This document shows, in pieces, positions 54,188-64,000 of a stretch of DNA of 64,000 bases. The DNA lies in the NCBI GenBank assembly GCA_026770025.1, contig JAMXDE010000003.1, positions 2,914,001-2,978,000 on the forward strand. The letters are read 5' to 3'. Within the stretch, counting starts at the first letter, position 1. Every line of letters begins with the position of its first letter. A program made the translations under genes and the position numbers. This stretch comes from Craspedostauros australis (taxonomy: Eukaryota; Bacillariophyta; Bacillariophyceae; Mastogloiales; Achnanthaceae). The notes below the pieces were generated by a model. That model was not told where the DNA came from, made no database searches, and saw only the letters and a list, made by a program, of their open reading frames with translations.

Positions 54188-56540
54188 TCAGCCGCCTCCA
54201 CCAGATAGTATGCTGCTCAAGCTTGCTGCGAACTCACGAACAATATCCTTGGTTGCCTGAGTTGGGCAGTACACCAGCTCTTTGGGCTTTGCGTTCTTCG
54301 CGGCGGTTGCGTCGTTTGCTTCGTCCTGTTCGTTTTCCATGGTGTCAACGTCCGTGCCTGCGCCTGCGACTGCCAATTTGCGCCGCTTGTTCGAGGTTTT
54401 GACTGGCTCGTACAGTTTCGAATGCTTGATGATACGTTCATGAGCTGCGACGAATTTACGATTCACGCATTCATCACAGTCCCAGGAGCCTTCGGGGACG
54501 GACTGCAGCCTTGGCACTAAGCAGCTGATGTGATACTCCCCTTCGCATGCATCGCAGATGATGAGGCTGCCCCCGTCGCCACAAACTGCGCATTCATCGA
54601 CCCCATGAACGGACTTCGCCATCTTGGCCTCTCTCTCCTCGACGCACACAGTTTTGAGCACCCGATAGTGGGCTGATTTCTTGAAGGTGCCGAGGTAGTA
54701 CGTCAGGCAGCTGACCATGCTTTTTCCAATTGATTTGGATACAGCCTTGAGGTCCTTCCGAAGGCGGAATATTTCTGCATGGAATCTCTCTTTTTCGTCG
54801 TCTGTCCAATCTGAACCGTCCACAGGTTTGATGTCTTCCACTTCTTTTCCGGCATCGCTTACCCGGTAGTCTCTCTTGTGCAACACTGCGAGCGCATTCT
54901 CCCATCGATTGCGCGGGACGCCCTCTTGTAAGAATAATAACACATCTTTTGCATTTCCTTTGGAGTGGTCCCATATTTGATCGCAGCTGCGTGGTTGCAA
55001 CAGAGTAAGTTATGGGTCGGTTGGGTGGGTGGGCGGGTAATTGTGTAAATGTGTGAATGAAATGGCGGAGTAATGGGTCCATGGATGGGTTAGGCGGAAT
55101 CGTAATGTGCACAAAGTGGCCAGCAGTTACAGATGCGATCAATGGCGTCCGTGCAACAAAAGATCCTGTGTGATTTTGTCTCAACATGTCACCGGAATGC
55201 CACGGCAATGTCCGGCACAGGGTGACAAGCATCGTATGGCATGATGGGATGGGATGCGATGCGATTCTGCGCCGCAGGGCGTGATGCGTATGTATGTACC
55301 GACGCAAGCTTTCGAGACATGCACTTCGGCTGTCTGAGAATCTCCACCTCGTTGCCAGCACTTACTACGTTCCGCTTTCGCTTCGGGTTGAAGGAGTGGA
55401 TCCGTACTGTACATGAGCCTTCGGGAGATTCGTTGCTTGGAAGTCGTCTCCGACTCTGCTCGATTTCTTCGGGTAGATTGTGCCACCATCCTTCCAGCTC
55501 AAATCTATCCGCGTTTCTGATTTCGATGTGCCACGCGCAGATCGACGGTTGGTTGGCGAAGGAGAAGCGGGCTGATGTTTCAGACTGGATGATGGGATAT
55601 CCTTCACTTCGGCAACGCCAGATCGGGCCTTGATCAATCGGTCGGCAATGGCTGCCTCGTCGTCATTCTTTCTTTCGAGAATCCTTGTGATAACCAACCG
55701 GATCCGATCGAAATAATCGACGCCTCTTTTCCCATTTTCTCGTGTTATGTGCGGTGGGAAGAAGAGGCCAGTCACCAACTTGCATCCTATTGATTTTGTC
55801 TACTCGCACGAGTAGAATGCATTGTTGGTGGCGTTTCCAAGCCGCAAAGAGAATGATAGTGGTGCGCAACATTCGGCAAGCGTTTCAAGTAAATTGACGG
55901 TCGATGTATGGGTGAGTGTGTGTGTACCGGTACGATCATTGAGTATGCAAGCGCGCAGGGTGCTCGCAGGTGCTCTGTTCCAGAGTATGAAACAACTCTC
56001 TGCGAGTGCTCCGGGAGAGCATAATAGCAGCAAGTTCTCGTAAGTGTGTGCCGAGCGTGGTGAGAGTGCACTGGAGCACGGGTATTCCTCAACTCTTTTC
56101 AAGCACGATGCTGCGGCTAGCGCCGAAAGCACAAATGTCTAACACCATCGCACAGACACCTTGGCATGGCAACGTGCACTTCCATTCGATACGCTCGTGT
56201 GGTATTCCACGTAGTGCGAGCTAGCACACTGTGTGTGTTTGCGACATACCCTCGTCCAGCCAATTTCCTCCAGCAGTGGCCACACCAATGTCCAAAAGAC
56301 TTTGATCAGCTCTCGTTTCTTTCCTCCATATCCCAGGCCCGATGTCAAGTGTGCTTCTGACTTGTACATTGGTTGTTCCCCGGCATTCGATGATGCTGAA
56401 GGATTATCATCATCGTGAGCCTTGGCAGTCATGGTGGCAATAGCGGTGGCAGTCGAGGAGCCTTCGGTTTCTGCTGAGGTCGGTTTTGTCTGTTGTTGGA
56501 TGGGTTCCTCCTCTACCGCGTCGTCAAACTGAGATGACAT
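54188..56540 (-). CDS. ELM2-SANT-PHD chromatin protein
   Basis: Three exons: 56540-56250, 55799-55366 and 54986-54188 (GTATGT...GTAG, GTAAGT...GCAG; phases 0 and 2), 507 residues. Exon 1 has a disordered start, then 'LIKVFWTLVWPLLEEIGWT'; exon 2 continues 'LVTGLFFPPHIT', 'GVDYFDRIRLVI', together a module I do not name. An ELM2 domain spans the second intron ('SRVGDDFQATNLP', then 'CDQIWDHSKGNAKDVLLFLQ'). SANT: 'WTDDEKERFHAEIFRLRKDL' (about 305). PHD finger: 'CAVCGDGGSLIICDACEGEY', 'HISCLVP', 'WDCDEC', with the C4HC3 ligands. A basic stretch 'SNKRRKLAV' follows. ELM2-SANT proteins recruit histone deacetylases and PHD fingers read histone H3 tails, so a nuclear corepressor subunit is likely. 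The first intron is the weaker join. Confidence 0.82.
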
Positions 56541-56656
56541 AGAACAGTTGGTTAGACTGGATCGTCGTGACGGTATTGATGCCACGACGAATGTTCACTG
56601 CCGGAATAGTATGGTACGCCTTTGGTACGTATGAAAGGCCTCCGAATGTTTGTCGG

Positions 56657-56687
<31 letters not shown>

Positions 56688-57184
56688 GTTGCTGTCTGTC
56701 CACGCTCGTACGGGTACGAGTATGTCGTTTCGCGTGGATACGACCTGAGTAATACCTGCAACAGAGCGCGGAGGGAGCCGATTTCCGTGATTTTTGTTCT
56801 GTCTGTGTTGTGTCTCGTGTCTTCCGCTGATCAACATTAGCGGTTAGCAATATTCCGTATGCGAATACAAGTTTGAAACAAGCACAAAAAGCACGAATGC
56901 ACGCAACGATGATTTGACAAGAATTGATGTGACACTCGTGAACAGTAATTTGGCATGTGCTAGGTGTGGTTTCCTACTTGTGTGTTGTTGGCATCGTACA
57001 CGAAGCTAGAGGCAAGCAAACCAAACATAGACCGTAGGAAAGCAAACGAATGTGCAGCACACACTCGCAGTCTGATGGAAGTGGAGTGCAATACTCGCGA
57101 GATAGAGTAGAATACGATTATGTTTGAACTCACGACCATCACCATCACCATCACCACACGTCTGCAAGGCCCACCGTGCCCGTT
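56541..57184. other. Intergenic
   Basis: (GCTT)n run at about 56660-56690 and CACCAT units at about 57133-57157. No gene recognised. Confidence 0.55.
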
Positions 57185-58975
57185 TCAATCTACTTTGCGA
57201 TACAGGACATTGGACGTTTCACGAACATCGAGCGACCTAGCGGAGTACTGATCCATCGAGTCCAAGGATACCTCGATTCCGCTTGCAATGTTGGCGGCGT
57301 TACATTTGATCAGCACGGGGAATTTGGAAGGTTGCAGTCGCTCTCGTTCAGCTGCTTCAAACTGAGCACGGATTTCCACGGTCTTGCTTGGCGCGAGGCT
57401 GTCAAGCGTCCATGATATTGTGCGTTTCAACCCATCCCAGACCCCATCCTTCTTCGACATGCTGACGGTTTCGCCGATCATATCGGGCGGGACGACCATG
57501 ATGATGGCAATCTGCGTCAGGGCAAATTTGTTGCCTGGATTGGCACGGATCCGAACTCCCACACGGCAGATACCTTCCAGATGCTGCACTTTGGTTTTCA
57601 ACAGCTGCGGTACCAGTGATATGTGGTGATAGCAAAGCGATGGTGAATCGTTAGAGCGCGTTTGTTGAATGCAACCACAATCCGTGGATACAACCACTGG
57701 TGCTTGGTTGGTGCGTTGGTTGCAAAGTCGAATGCTGTCGCTGTCGCTGTTGTTGCTGCGTCTTGGGTCATTGCAAGATCACTCAGTTAAACACAACAGG
57801 AAGAGAACCATCACGCCGAACTCTGTTTATGTTCGTAGTGACAACATACGTACCAATGGAATGGGCCGCACACGAGGTGAGCACCTGTAACAAAATATGG
57901 GACCTTCCAGATGCTCCTTGTGTTCCAACCGTACCCGCACAACTTCTGTGAATGGCTCCGACGCATACTTGTCGTGCTTGGATTTGACGTCGTTGGCTGC
58001 CTTGCCGAAACATTCCGATTGTTCGAGATGGGCTTTTGGATCGCGAATGATGACGTAGACGTGCTCTTTGGGATGCGTGGAGGATTGCAGCTGTGAAATA
58101 GAGGGAGGCAAAGGTTTGGCGAAGACGGGAGGAAAGAAGGACAGTGGACGAAGGTACAGGAGAGCAACCCGTACGGAATCTGATGAGTATGGTGCGACGT
58201 CTTTCGCACCTTCTTCGTACAAGTTGCCGGGAAATGAAAGAACGGCCACAAGCTCCTCGAGATGCAATGCGCTGTGATGCAATCAGTCAATCTGTGTATC
58301 CAACCCACGCAACAGACAGCGCACATGACGTACAAATATGGCGCCGGATACCCGACACGCAGGTGGACTTGCGACGTCATCAAAGAGAATGGATATTTGT
58401 TCATGCACAAGCGCTTTGAGCTTCCCTCGTCGGACAGGCGAGGATCGCGGTGGCGGGAACTTGGACAATGGTATTACGGCAGTCTGCGCCTTGGGTGACG
58501 CCGCTGGTGATGACCGTGATCTTTCCTTCTTCGGTGTGCGCGGCTTTGGAAAGAAGTCACGTTCGGCTGCTGCAAAGTCGAAACTATCTTCGAGGGGATC
58601 CATGAACGCTTTGGTTGGTGGTGTTGCTGCCAACGTCGCTGCCGCTGCCGCTGCTGTTGCCGCTGCGGCTGCCGCTACTTTCGATGGACCGTCTGCATCA
58701 GTTGCCGCGCTCGTGGTGCGGGTGGCCCGATGCCGTGAATCAATGCGTGAGCTTTGCTGCGTCTTGTGCCTTGATGAATCCGTGGCGATGTCGCCGTTGC
58801 TTGATGACTTTTGAGATTGGAAAGTTGTCGCTGCGATATTGCGCTGATCGTTGGATGCTGATCTGGTTTGCTTGGAGTTGGAAAACCGCGGACTTGATTC
58901 ATTCATGGAAGGGATGGGCATCCCGTCATCCAATTCCTGGTGCTGCAATCTGGCAAGCCGTTTCCTTGCCGCCAT
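57185..58975 (-). CDS. Mu-homology-domain (muniscin/adaptor-like) protein A
   Basis: Three exons: 58975-58334, 58090-57935, 57604-57185; 405 residues. The first 170 residues are disordered (Ser/Arg/Lys, an Ala run) with 'MDPLEDSFDFAAAERDFFPK', the kind of DPL/DxF linear motif used by endocytic adaptors. A mu-homology domain follows: 'LKALVHEQISILFDD', 'RVSGAIF' (splice) 'LQSSTHPKEHVYVIIRD', 'EPFTEVVR' (splice) 'LLKTKVQHLEGICRVGVRIR', 'MVVPPDMIGE', 'GLKRTISWTLDSL', 'KFPVLIKCNA'. Without an N-terminal longin part it is closer to muniscins (FCHO, SGIP1) than to AP mu chains, but no F-BAR is visible. The second donor (GTACGG at 57934) is a choice; the frame also runs 30 bases or more past it. Paralogue of the gene at 59844. 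Confidence 0.7.
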
Positions 58976-59843
58976 CGTCGCACAATATTTGATTCGATTC
59001 GATTTTACTTGGCTTGGCGTTGCTTTGATTTGCTTTGATTCGGGGAACGCCCGTGTCCTTTGAGATCACGAGTGCGGGATGAGTGTGACCAGAGCAGTGT
59101 GCGTACAGCCGCAATGAGCAAAGCCCTCCAATGAACCGTTTTGATGAGCCAAAGGAAAACAGAATGGCTATCGAACTTTGGTTGGCTGGCTGGCTGGATG
59201 GATCGTTGCCTTGCGTTGCCTTGCCTTGCCTTGCTTTGCATTCTCTCTCTAGAACCCCCCGCAGCCATGCATCCAACACAATCGTCCTTGGCTTGTGTGG
59301 TATTATGTTATGTACGACCTATGAGCATGGTATAATGCCATGCACTCCACTCCTCCTTCTCCAGACCATGCTCTCCTGTTCTCTGTTTCCGCCTGTTTCT
59401 GCCAAAGTTGGACTTTCTCATTCTTCCTCTCTCTGCCTCTCTTGGCGCACCTGTTGGGCTTGCGTGCGTGTCTGGCAGATACTTTTGGTCGGTTGATTCG
59501 TCAGACTCGAAATTGTTGACAACTCATCCGGATGCGGAACGTGGGCGAGGTTTTGTTGTCCCTCGTTTTCTGCCACCAACAATGCCAACAACAACCAAGA
59601 TACAAGACACGAGTGCAGAGAGCAGGAACCACGATGGCGACAACAGAAGCGACCATGGCGCATCTCATCGCTCTGCGCTGCGCCAAGCACTCCATCCCAT
59701 CGAATTCGTCCAAGCACCATCGACGACTGCAGATACACAACGCCAGCAAGTTGTATTCGGAACGGTACAGACACGACAGCCAAGACTCGTGCGCACACGA
59801 AGTTGAGCCAAGCACCATACGACCTACTCGTACGAGCAGTACA
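58976..59843. other. Shared upstream region of the two mu-homology genes
   Basis: 868 bases between divergent starts. TTGCC/TTTGC low-complexity runs at about 59210-59240 and near 59000-59040. Open frames crossing it are not credible. Confidence 0.55.
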
Positions 59844-61283
59844 ATGACGGCAAACAATGACACGGCCGATTCAGTGTTCGAGGCCTTTGATTCGAAAAAG
59901 AACCCACCCAACCCAACCGCAAGCGAAGACTATGATCCGTTCGGTGTTGGCAAGCCCACCTCGCCATCCGAAGCATCACCCCTGAAGCGACAGACGACGG
60001 CCCCGCTGCCTCCCAAAGTCGCCATTAAGTTCATCGTCCATGAGGATGTTTCATCGACAGCCATCACGGGCACAGCCGACGAGGGAGCGTCAGAGGTCTT
60101 TGCCAACGGGACTATCCAAGTGAGTCGCTTCGGAGCGTACTAGCTTGTAGAGTAGATTATTCATCAACTCTATTGAACACTGGCTACTTGATCAGGTCAT
60201 CTCCTTTCGCTCATTCATGCATCCCAATTTAGTGAAAACGACTCTTCCATTCCGCCTGTTCGGCCCATTGCAACCAATTTTATGTACGAGTATGCTCACC
60301 CCCATCTCCAATCGCCATGCTCGACAACGACTCACAAATTCCTCATTTTGGACAATGGCAACAACAGTGTCAAATCAATTCGTCGGACGCGCTCAAGAAT
60401 GCACCATTTCAAATCATCTTGAGGTCGAAAGCGCCACAATCGCAGCAACCACAGCAACCACAGCAAGAACCCTCCGCAATCACATTCGTGCCTTCCCCGG
60501 CGTACTCAAAAATAGAAAAGGCAGGGCAGCAACAGCGAGGAAGCAAAAGTCAGAATGTTGTCAAGATTTCCAAAAGTATGATCAGTTTCGTCCCGGTTGG
60601 GGCGTATCAGATAAAGGAGAAGATTGTACACATGCCATTGGTACGTATTTCACTTGCTCTCGTTGTGGTGGGTGACTGGATGGATGAATGCGTGCATGTG
60701 GTAGTCTCTTTGGTGTTTTGCTTCCTCTTCCACAAGTCTTCTTCAAAACGATTTCACGTTTGAGTTGAATCGAGATGAGGAATATTCTCATGCGACTTCG
60801 CTCATTCCACTATTTGCGATTCTCATGCCCTACTCTATCTGCGGTCGTCATTGTCTTCAGCTTTTGGAACGCAAGATCGACCGCAAGGGATCGGCCATAC
60901 AGATCGCTGTGCAAGTCCGATCCAAGATGGATAACTCGTCCGACCTCACGCATATCCGCATCACAGCCTCCATCGCACCAAGCGTCCTCGGCAGCTCCAT
61001 TACCATGGTGTCCGGCAATGGAGAGTTCGATAAAATGAAACGTACCATATCCTGGAAGCTCGATCGTCTGCCAAAGGGAGAGAGCTTCATGGTGAGCGCC
61101 AAAGCCCGCGTGCAGGAGGATGTTCCGACTACACCGAAAGAGTTCCCCGTCATGCTGCGGTGTTCGGCGCAGGATCAAATCAGCACAGTGTCATTGCAGG
61201 CGGCCAAGCTCCCCAATCATCCCGCCTCCATTGCGTCGCAGTTGCAGTCCCGATCGTTCCTGTTGGTGCATCATCTCAAATAG
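59844..61283 (+). CDS. Mu-homology-domain (muniscin/adaptor-like) protein B
   Basis: Three exons: 59844-60119, 60368-60640, 60861-61283 (GTGAGT...ACAG, GTACGT...TTCAG; all phase 0), 323 residues. A short disordered start with 'SVFEAFDSKKNPPNP' and 'DYDPFGVGKP' (DPF motif, bound by the AP-2 ear in animals) leads into a mu-homology domain: 'VAIKFIVHEDVSS', 'FANGTIQ' (splice) 'CQINSSDALKNAPFQIILRS', 'AITFVPSPAY', 'EKIVHMPL' (splice) 'LLERKIDRKGSAIQIAVQVR', 'IAPSVLGSSITMV', 'MKRTISWKLDRLPKGESFMV', 'KEFPVMLRCSA'. Exon borders fall at the same domain positions as in protein A, so the two are duplicates in opposite orientation. Likely cargo/coat adaptor in endocytosis or vesicle traffic. Confidence 0.75.
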
Positions 61284-62254
61284 GGCGTGAAATTGGGCAT
61301 TTAGGAGCAAATCACACAGCGCAAAAAGGGTCTGGCTCTTTTGTTTGTACTGGAATCTACAGCACGATGCCCTACTCGAATCGAAAGCGATGCTTCTCCG
61401 TAATTCTTTGCGTAATTACAAACACAGACATGTGAGACGATCGCAGATCGGAGTGGAGTGCAGCAGGTTGTCATCCGGATCTGATCGTTCCTTTCCGCGC
61501 TACACATGAAGTTTAGGCTTCGTTTCCATTGATTCCTGTTTGGGAGTGTTGATCCGAATCGCTCGAACTAATCCAATTTCGTCACCAAACCCATCGGCGT
61601 TAAAGTACGGTTACGAGCTACTTTCGTGAGGGAAGCTGACCGATTTGAATTTTGCGGCCAATGATGCGGAACAAAATCGAGAGGGAGGTTGTGGAACACG
61701 ATGGTGGTGGCGATGAGTGTTGTGGACAGACAAGAGTACGATCGAACCACGTTGCTGCTGGTGTTGGTGATGTTGCCAACAACAACGATAAAGACGACAG
61801 GAGCGACCGCGTTCCCACCATCGAGACCATCACTCCTGACCGCATTGCTGCCTCCGCCCTCGCGTCACGTTCGGAGCAAAGCACACTGCTCCACAATCAC
61901 CATCGCTGGTATCGACATTGCCTTTATTCGATTCCGACACCACCACAGAGCCTCGATCAAGACAACCCCACCCTCACTTGTTGGCATTGCCTATTTCTCT
62001 CCAATCCCCGTGTCACACGATCAACAGTGCCATTAATACATACACCCACAGCATCTCCTCGCAGCAGTAACAACATCAACCACAACTGCGGCAACCACAA
62101 GAACGAACGAGACGACCTGCTTCACTCGTCATCCAACATCTCTACCACCATACTCGCATAACAGAAGTGGCACGCGCCTGGACTATTCGTGCATTCAATA
62201 CATTCACATCAGAAATACTCCCCTCTCCACAATTCGAAATACCACACTGCCACA
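61284..62254. other. Intergenic
   Basis: Nothing recognised; a 170-codon open frame (61652-62161, +) has composition like noncoding ACC/ACA-rich sequence. Confidence 0.5.
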
Positions 62255-62820
62255 ATGACGTACCGATCGAAAGGACGGCACATTGTCGAGTTGATCATTG
62301 TGAGTCAAGCGATGGATTGTCGCGTGGTTGGGAGACGGACTGCTACGATGTAATCTGGTCTACTCCATCGTACTCTGCTCCACTGCATTGAAGCGTGAAG
62401 TATCTCGCCATTGCAAAAAGACTTGCTCTTGATAATGTTGCACATCGCCTTCCATTGCGCCGCGTCGCATGGCGCTGCATGACACGGTATCAACAAATAC
62501 ATGCGCTCATCACTCCTTTTGCATTGCCTTCATTTGACCCACGCCAAACAACGAACAATCAAACAATATTAACATGAAACACAACGCAGGCTATCTGTTT
62601 CTGTGCCTTCCTGGTCGGCTTCATCACGATTCTTTGCATCGGGAATTACTTTCGTGCCAAACGAGCGCAAGAACGACAGCGGCAGCGGCGACTGGCAAAA
62701 CTGGCTGCGGCGAACAATAATCCGAACGGCCCGCCCGGCATGTACGCTACGGATGCCAACTATTCCGCATCATACGAGGCGCCTCAGCATGCGGTACCGA
62801 CGGGCGGGGTGCAGGCGTAG
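62255..62820 (+). CDS. Small single-pass membrane protein
   Basis: Two exons: 62255-62299 (15 codons, MTYRSKGRHIVELII) and 62590-62820, joined by a GTGAGT...ACGCAG intron in phase 0; 91 residues. The splice falls inside one membrane segment ('IVELIIAICFCAFLVGFITI'), which is completed only when the exons are joined, supporting the model. A basic, coiled-coil-like stretch follows ('NYFRAKRAQERQRQRRLAKL'), then an Asn/Pro/Tyr-rich tail ending GGVQA. The positive-inside rule puts the basic C-terminal part in the cytosol. No family recognised. Confidence 0.6.
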
Positions 62821-63885
62821 ATCAGCAGAGCGTTGCGAAGAACTGCGTCATGGTGGAAGATCCTGGATGACGACACGCGCACATCACACAAGTTTCAAAA
62901 GCGTGGTGTGGAAATGGAATGCTCTGTGGCGCTCGGACAGCATTTGGCATGAAGGCACACGCACATTGGTTTATGCGACAGCGTACCTGATACTCGTACG
63001 TTGGCTGCGTATACGTGGTTGTGCACAAATGCAACCGACATGAACATACGTGTGGCAGAGCACAAAGCACTCTCTTGAACGAATCGCCGATGAGATGAAA
63101 CGCAACTAGAATGATGAGCGAAAAAATCTGCATGATATGATGAGATGAGGTGCACAGTCCCCGTCGGCGCGATGCCAACGCGATGATCAGAACATCGCAG
63201 AGTCGATCAAGACTCCTCCTTCAAAATCATCTGGGTTGGCAATCTGCGATTCTCCAGGCGCCAATGGTCTCGCTGAGACAATAGATAGTCAAGGGAACGG
63301 CTCGTGGGTTAGAACAGGATAGGACAGGGCAGGACAAGACCAGGCAAAGGTTGGACGAAGAGGAGGGGAGGATTCAAGGTCCCGAGTAAGCAGCCATTGA
63401 AAATGTACCAATAACAAGAACACATCATGAAACCACGAACTCGATTGCTGGGTTTGTGCTGGAAAGGGTGCGGGACCATCACGGTGCGAGTACGAGTACG
63501 AGTAGAGAGGTATTGGACATCGAGCAGAGTAGATTGGAGTAGTACCACAAGCAGATCGCGCAGTGAATTGTTGATTTTTCACGATACTATCTTTGAGGTA
63601 CTGTGACATACCTGTTCGGAAACAACAGAGTTGGTGTGATGATGACGTAGGATCGACACCCACAGACAAGATCGGAGATCGGCAGCGATGTCTGCTCCCT
63701 CCGTCCCACATTTCCAACTCACCCAATCCTCCCATCTGCATTCATCGCACAAAACCTGACGGTCGCGTTCATAACCATACCCTGATCTACCATACTCTGC
63801 TCTGCCCGATTCTCCAAGTACATACGACGAGGCACCTGGTTGTGACGACTTGATCCATGCGACAATCACACATTTAAAGTTGAAG
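62821..63885. other. Intergenic
   Basis: About 1 kb with short frames on both strands that look noncoding. CGAGTA repeats at about 63486-63506. Confidence 0.5.
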
Positions 63886-64000
63886 ATGAATCCGCTCCCC
63901 TTCCTCATCAGCGTCTTGGTCCTCCTGGCTCTCGCGGATGCCGCTGCGGCCTTCACGCCACCACGCATGATCCGCACGACAACCGTTCAGCTCTTCGCGG
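63886..64000 (+). CDS. Start of a plastid-targeted protein, cut by the window end
   Basis: 38 codons visible. A signal peptide 'MNPLPFLISVLVLLALADAA' is followed by AAFTPPR, the Phe-based cleavage motif of secondary plastids, and a Thr/Arg-rich transit peptide start. The mature protein lies outside the window, so no function can be given. Confidence 0.7.
   Translation, partial: MNPLPFLISVLVLLALADAAAAFTPPRMIRTTTVQLFA

Noticed and set aside
1-64000. tRNA, rRNA or snRNA genes
   Set aside because: Scanning both strands by eye for T-arm (GTTCGAATC-like) and other RNA signatures gave no convincing candidate; a dedicated search could still find a divergent one.

Overview
The window is nuclear DNA of a photosynthetic stramenopile, most likely a diatom. 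Reasons: split eukaryotic genes with GT-AG introns of roughly 150-550 bases; several proteins start with a signal peptide followed by a plastid transit peptide whose cleavage site carries an 'A-F' type motif (VHA-FIP, TSA-FSV, TEA-FNP, TEA-FQT, AHG-FTV, AAA-FTP), the hallmark of secondary red plastids; one enzyme ends in the peroxisomal signal SKL. All exon joins below were placed by eye from GT/AG sites, reading phase and family conservation; no alignment or transcript data were available.

Layout. 1-9431: a histone stem-loop-binding protein gene (SLBP) cut in its last coding exon by an 8.7-kb, apparently full-length non-LTR retrotransposon flanked by a 15-base target duplication. 10.1-16.1 kb: SNU13 (-), a secretory FKBP (+), phosphopantothenoylcysteine synthetase (+), a peroxisomal MaoC/hydratase-2 (+). 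16.4-24.9 kb: VTE6-like phytyl-phosphate kinase (-), Elongator subunit ELP6 (-), eIF4E (+), a plastid ABC1 kinase (+) and plastid ClpS (-). 25.9-37.9 kb: a secreted unknown (+), a phosphoglucose-isomerase-fold protein that has lost key active-site residues (-), an SR-rich nuclear-looking protein (+), a small plastid protein (+), and a FAN/NSMAF-type BEACH-WD40 protein (-). 38-44.2 kb is gene-poor: it holds a frameshifted exostosin (GT47)-like gene and scattered coding-like fragments. 44.2-53.0 kb: a codanin-1 homologue (+), a plastid RidA (+), and a membrane receptor fusing a class III nucleotide cyclase to a cyclic-nucleotide phosphodiesterase (-). 54.2-62.8 kb: an ELM2-SANT-PHD chromatin protein (-), two paralogous mu-homology-domain proteins placed head to head, and a tiny membrane protein. 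The window ends inside the presequence of another plastid protein.

There is no operon logic; genes are mostly independent housekeeping genes. Thematic links are histone supply (SLBP for histone mRNA, codanin-1 for ASF1/histone traffic, an ELM2-SANT-PHD protein), plastid protein care (ABC1 kinase, ClpS, RidA, VTE6) and membrane traffic (FAN, two mu-homology proteins). The strongest points for a second look are the SLBP/retrotransposon junction, the isomerase-fold probable pseudoenzyme, the cyclase-phosphodiesterase fusion, the codanin-1 homologue outside animals, the mu-homology pair, and the unexplained 41-44 kb stretch. Two single-base homopolymer frameshifts (cyclase and GT47 genes) suggest residual assembly error.
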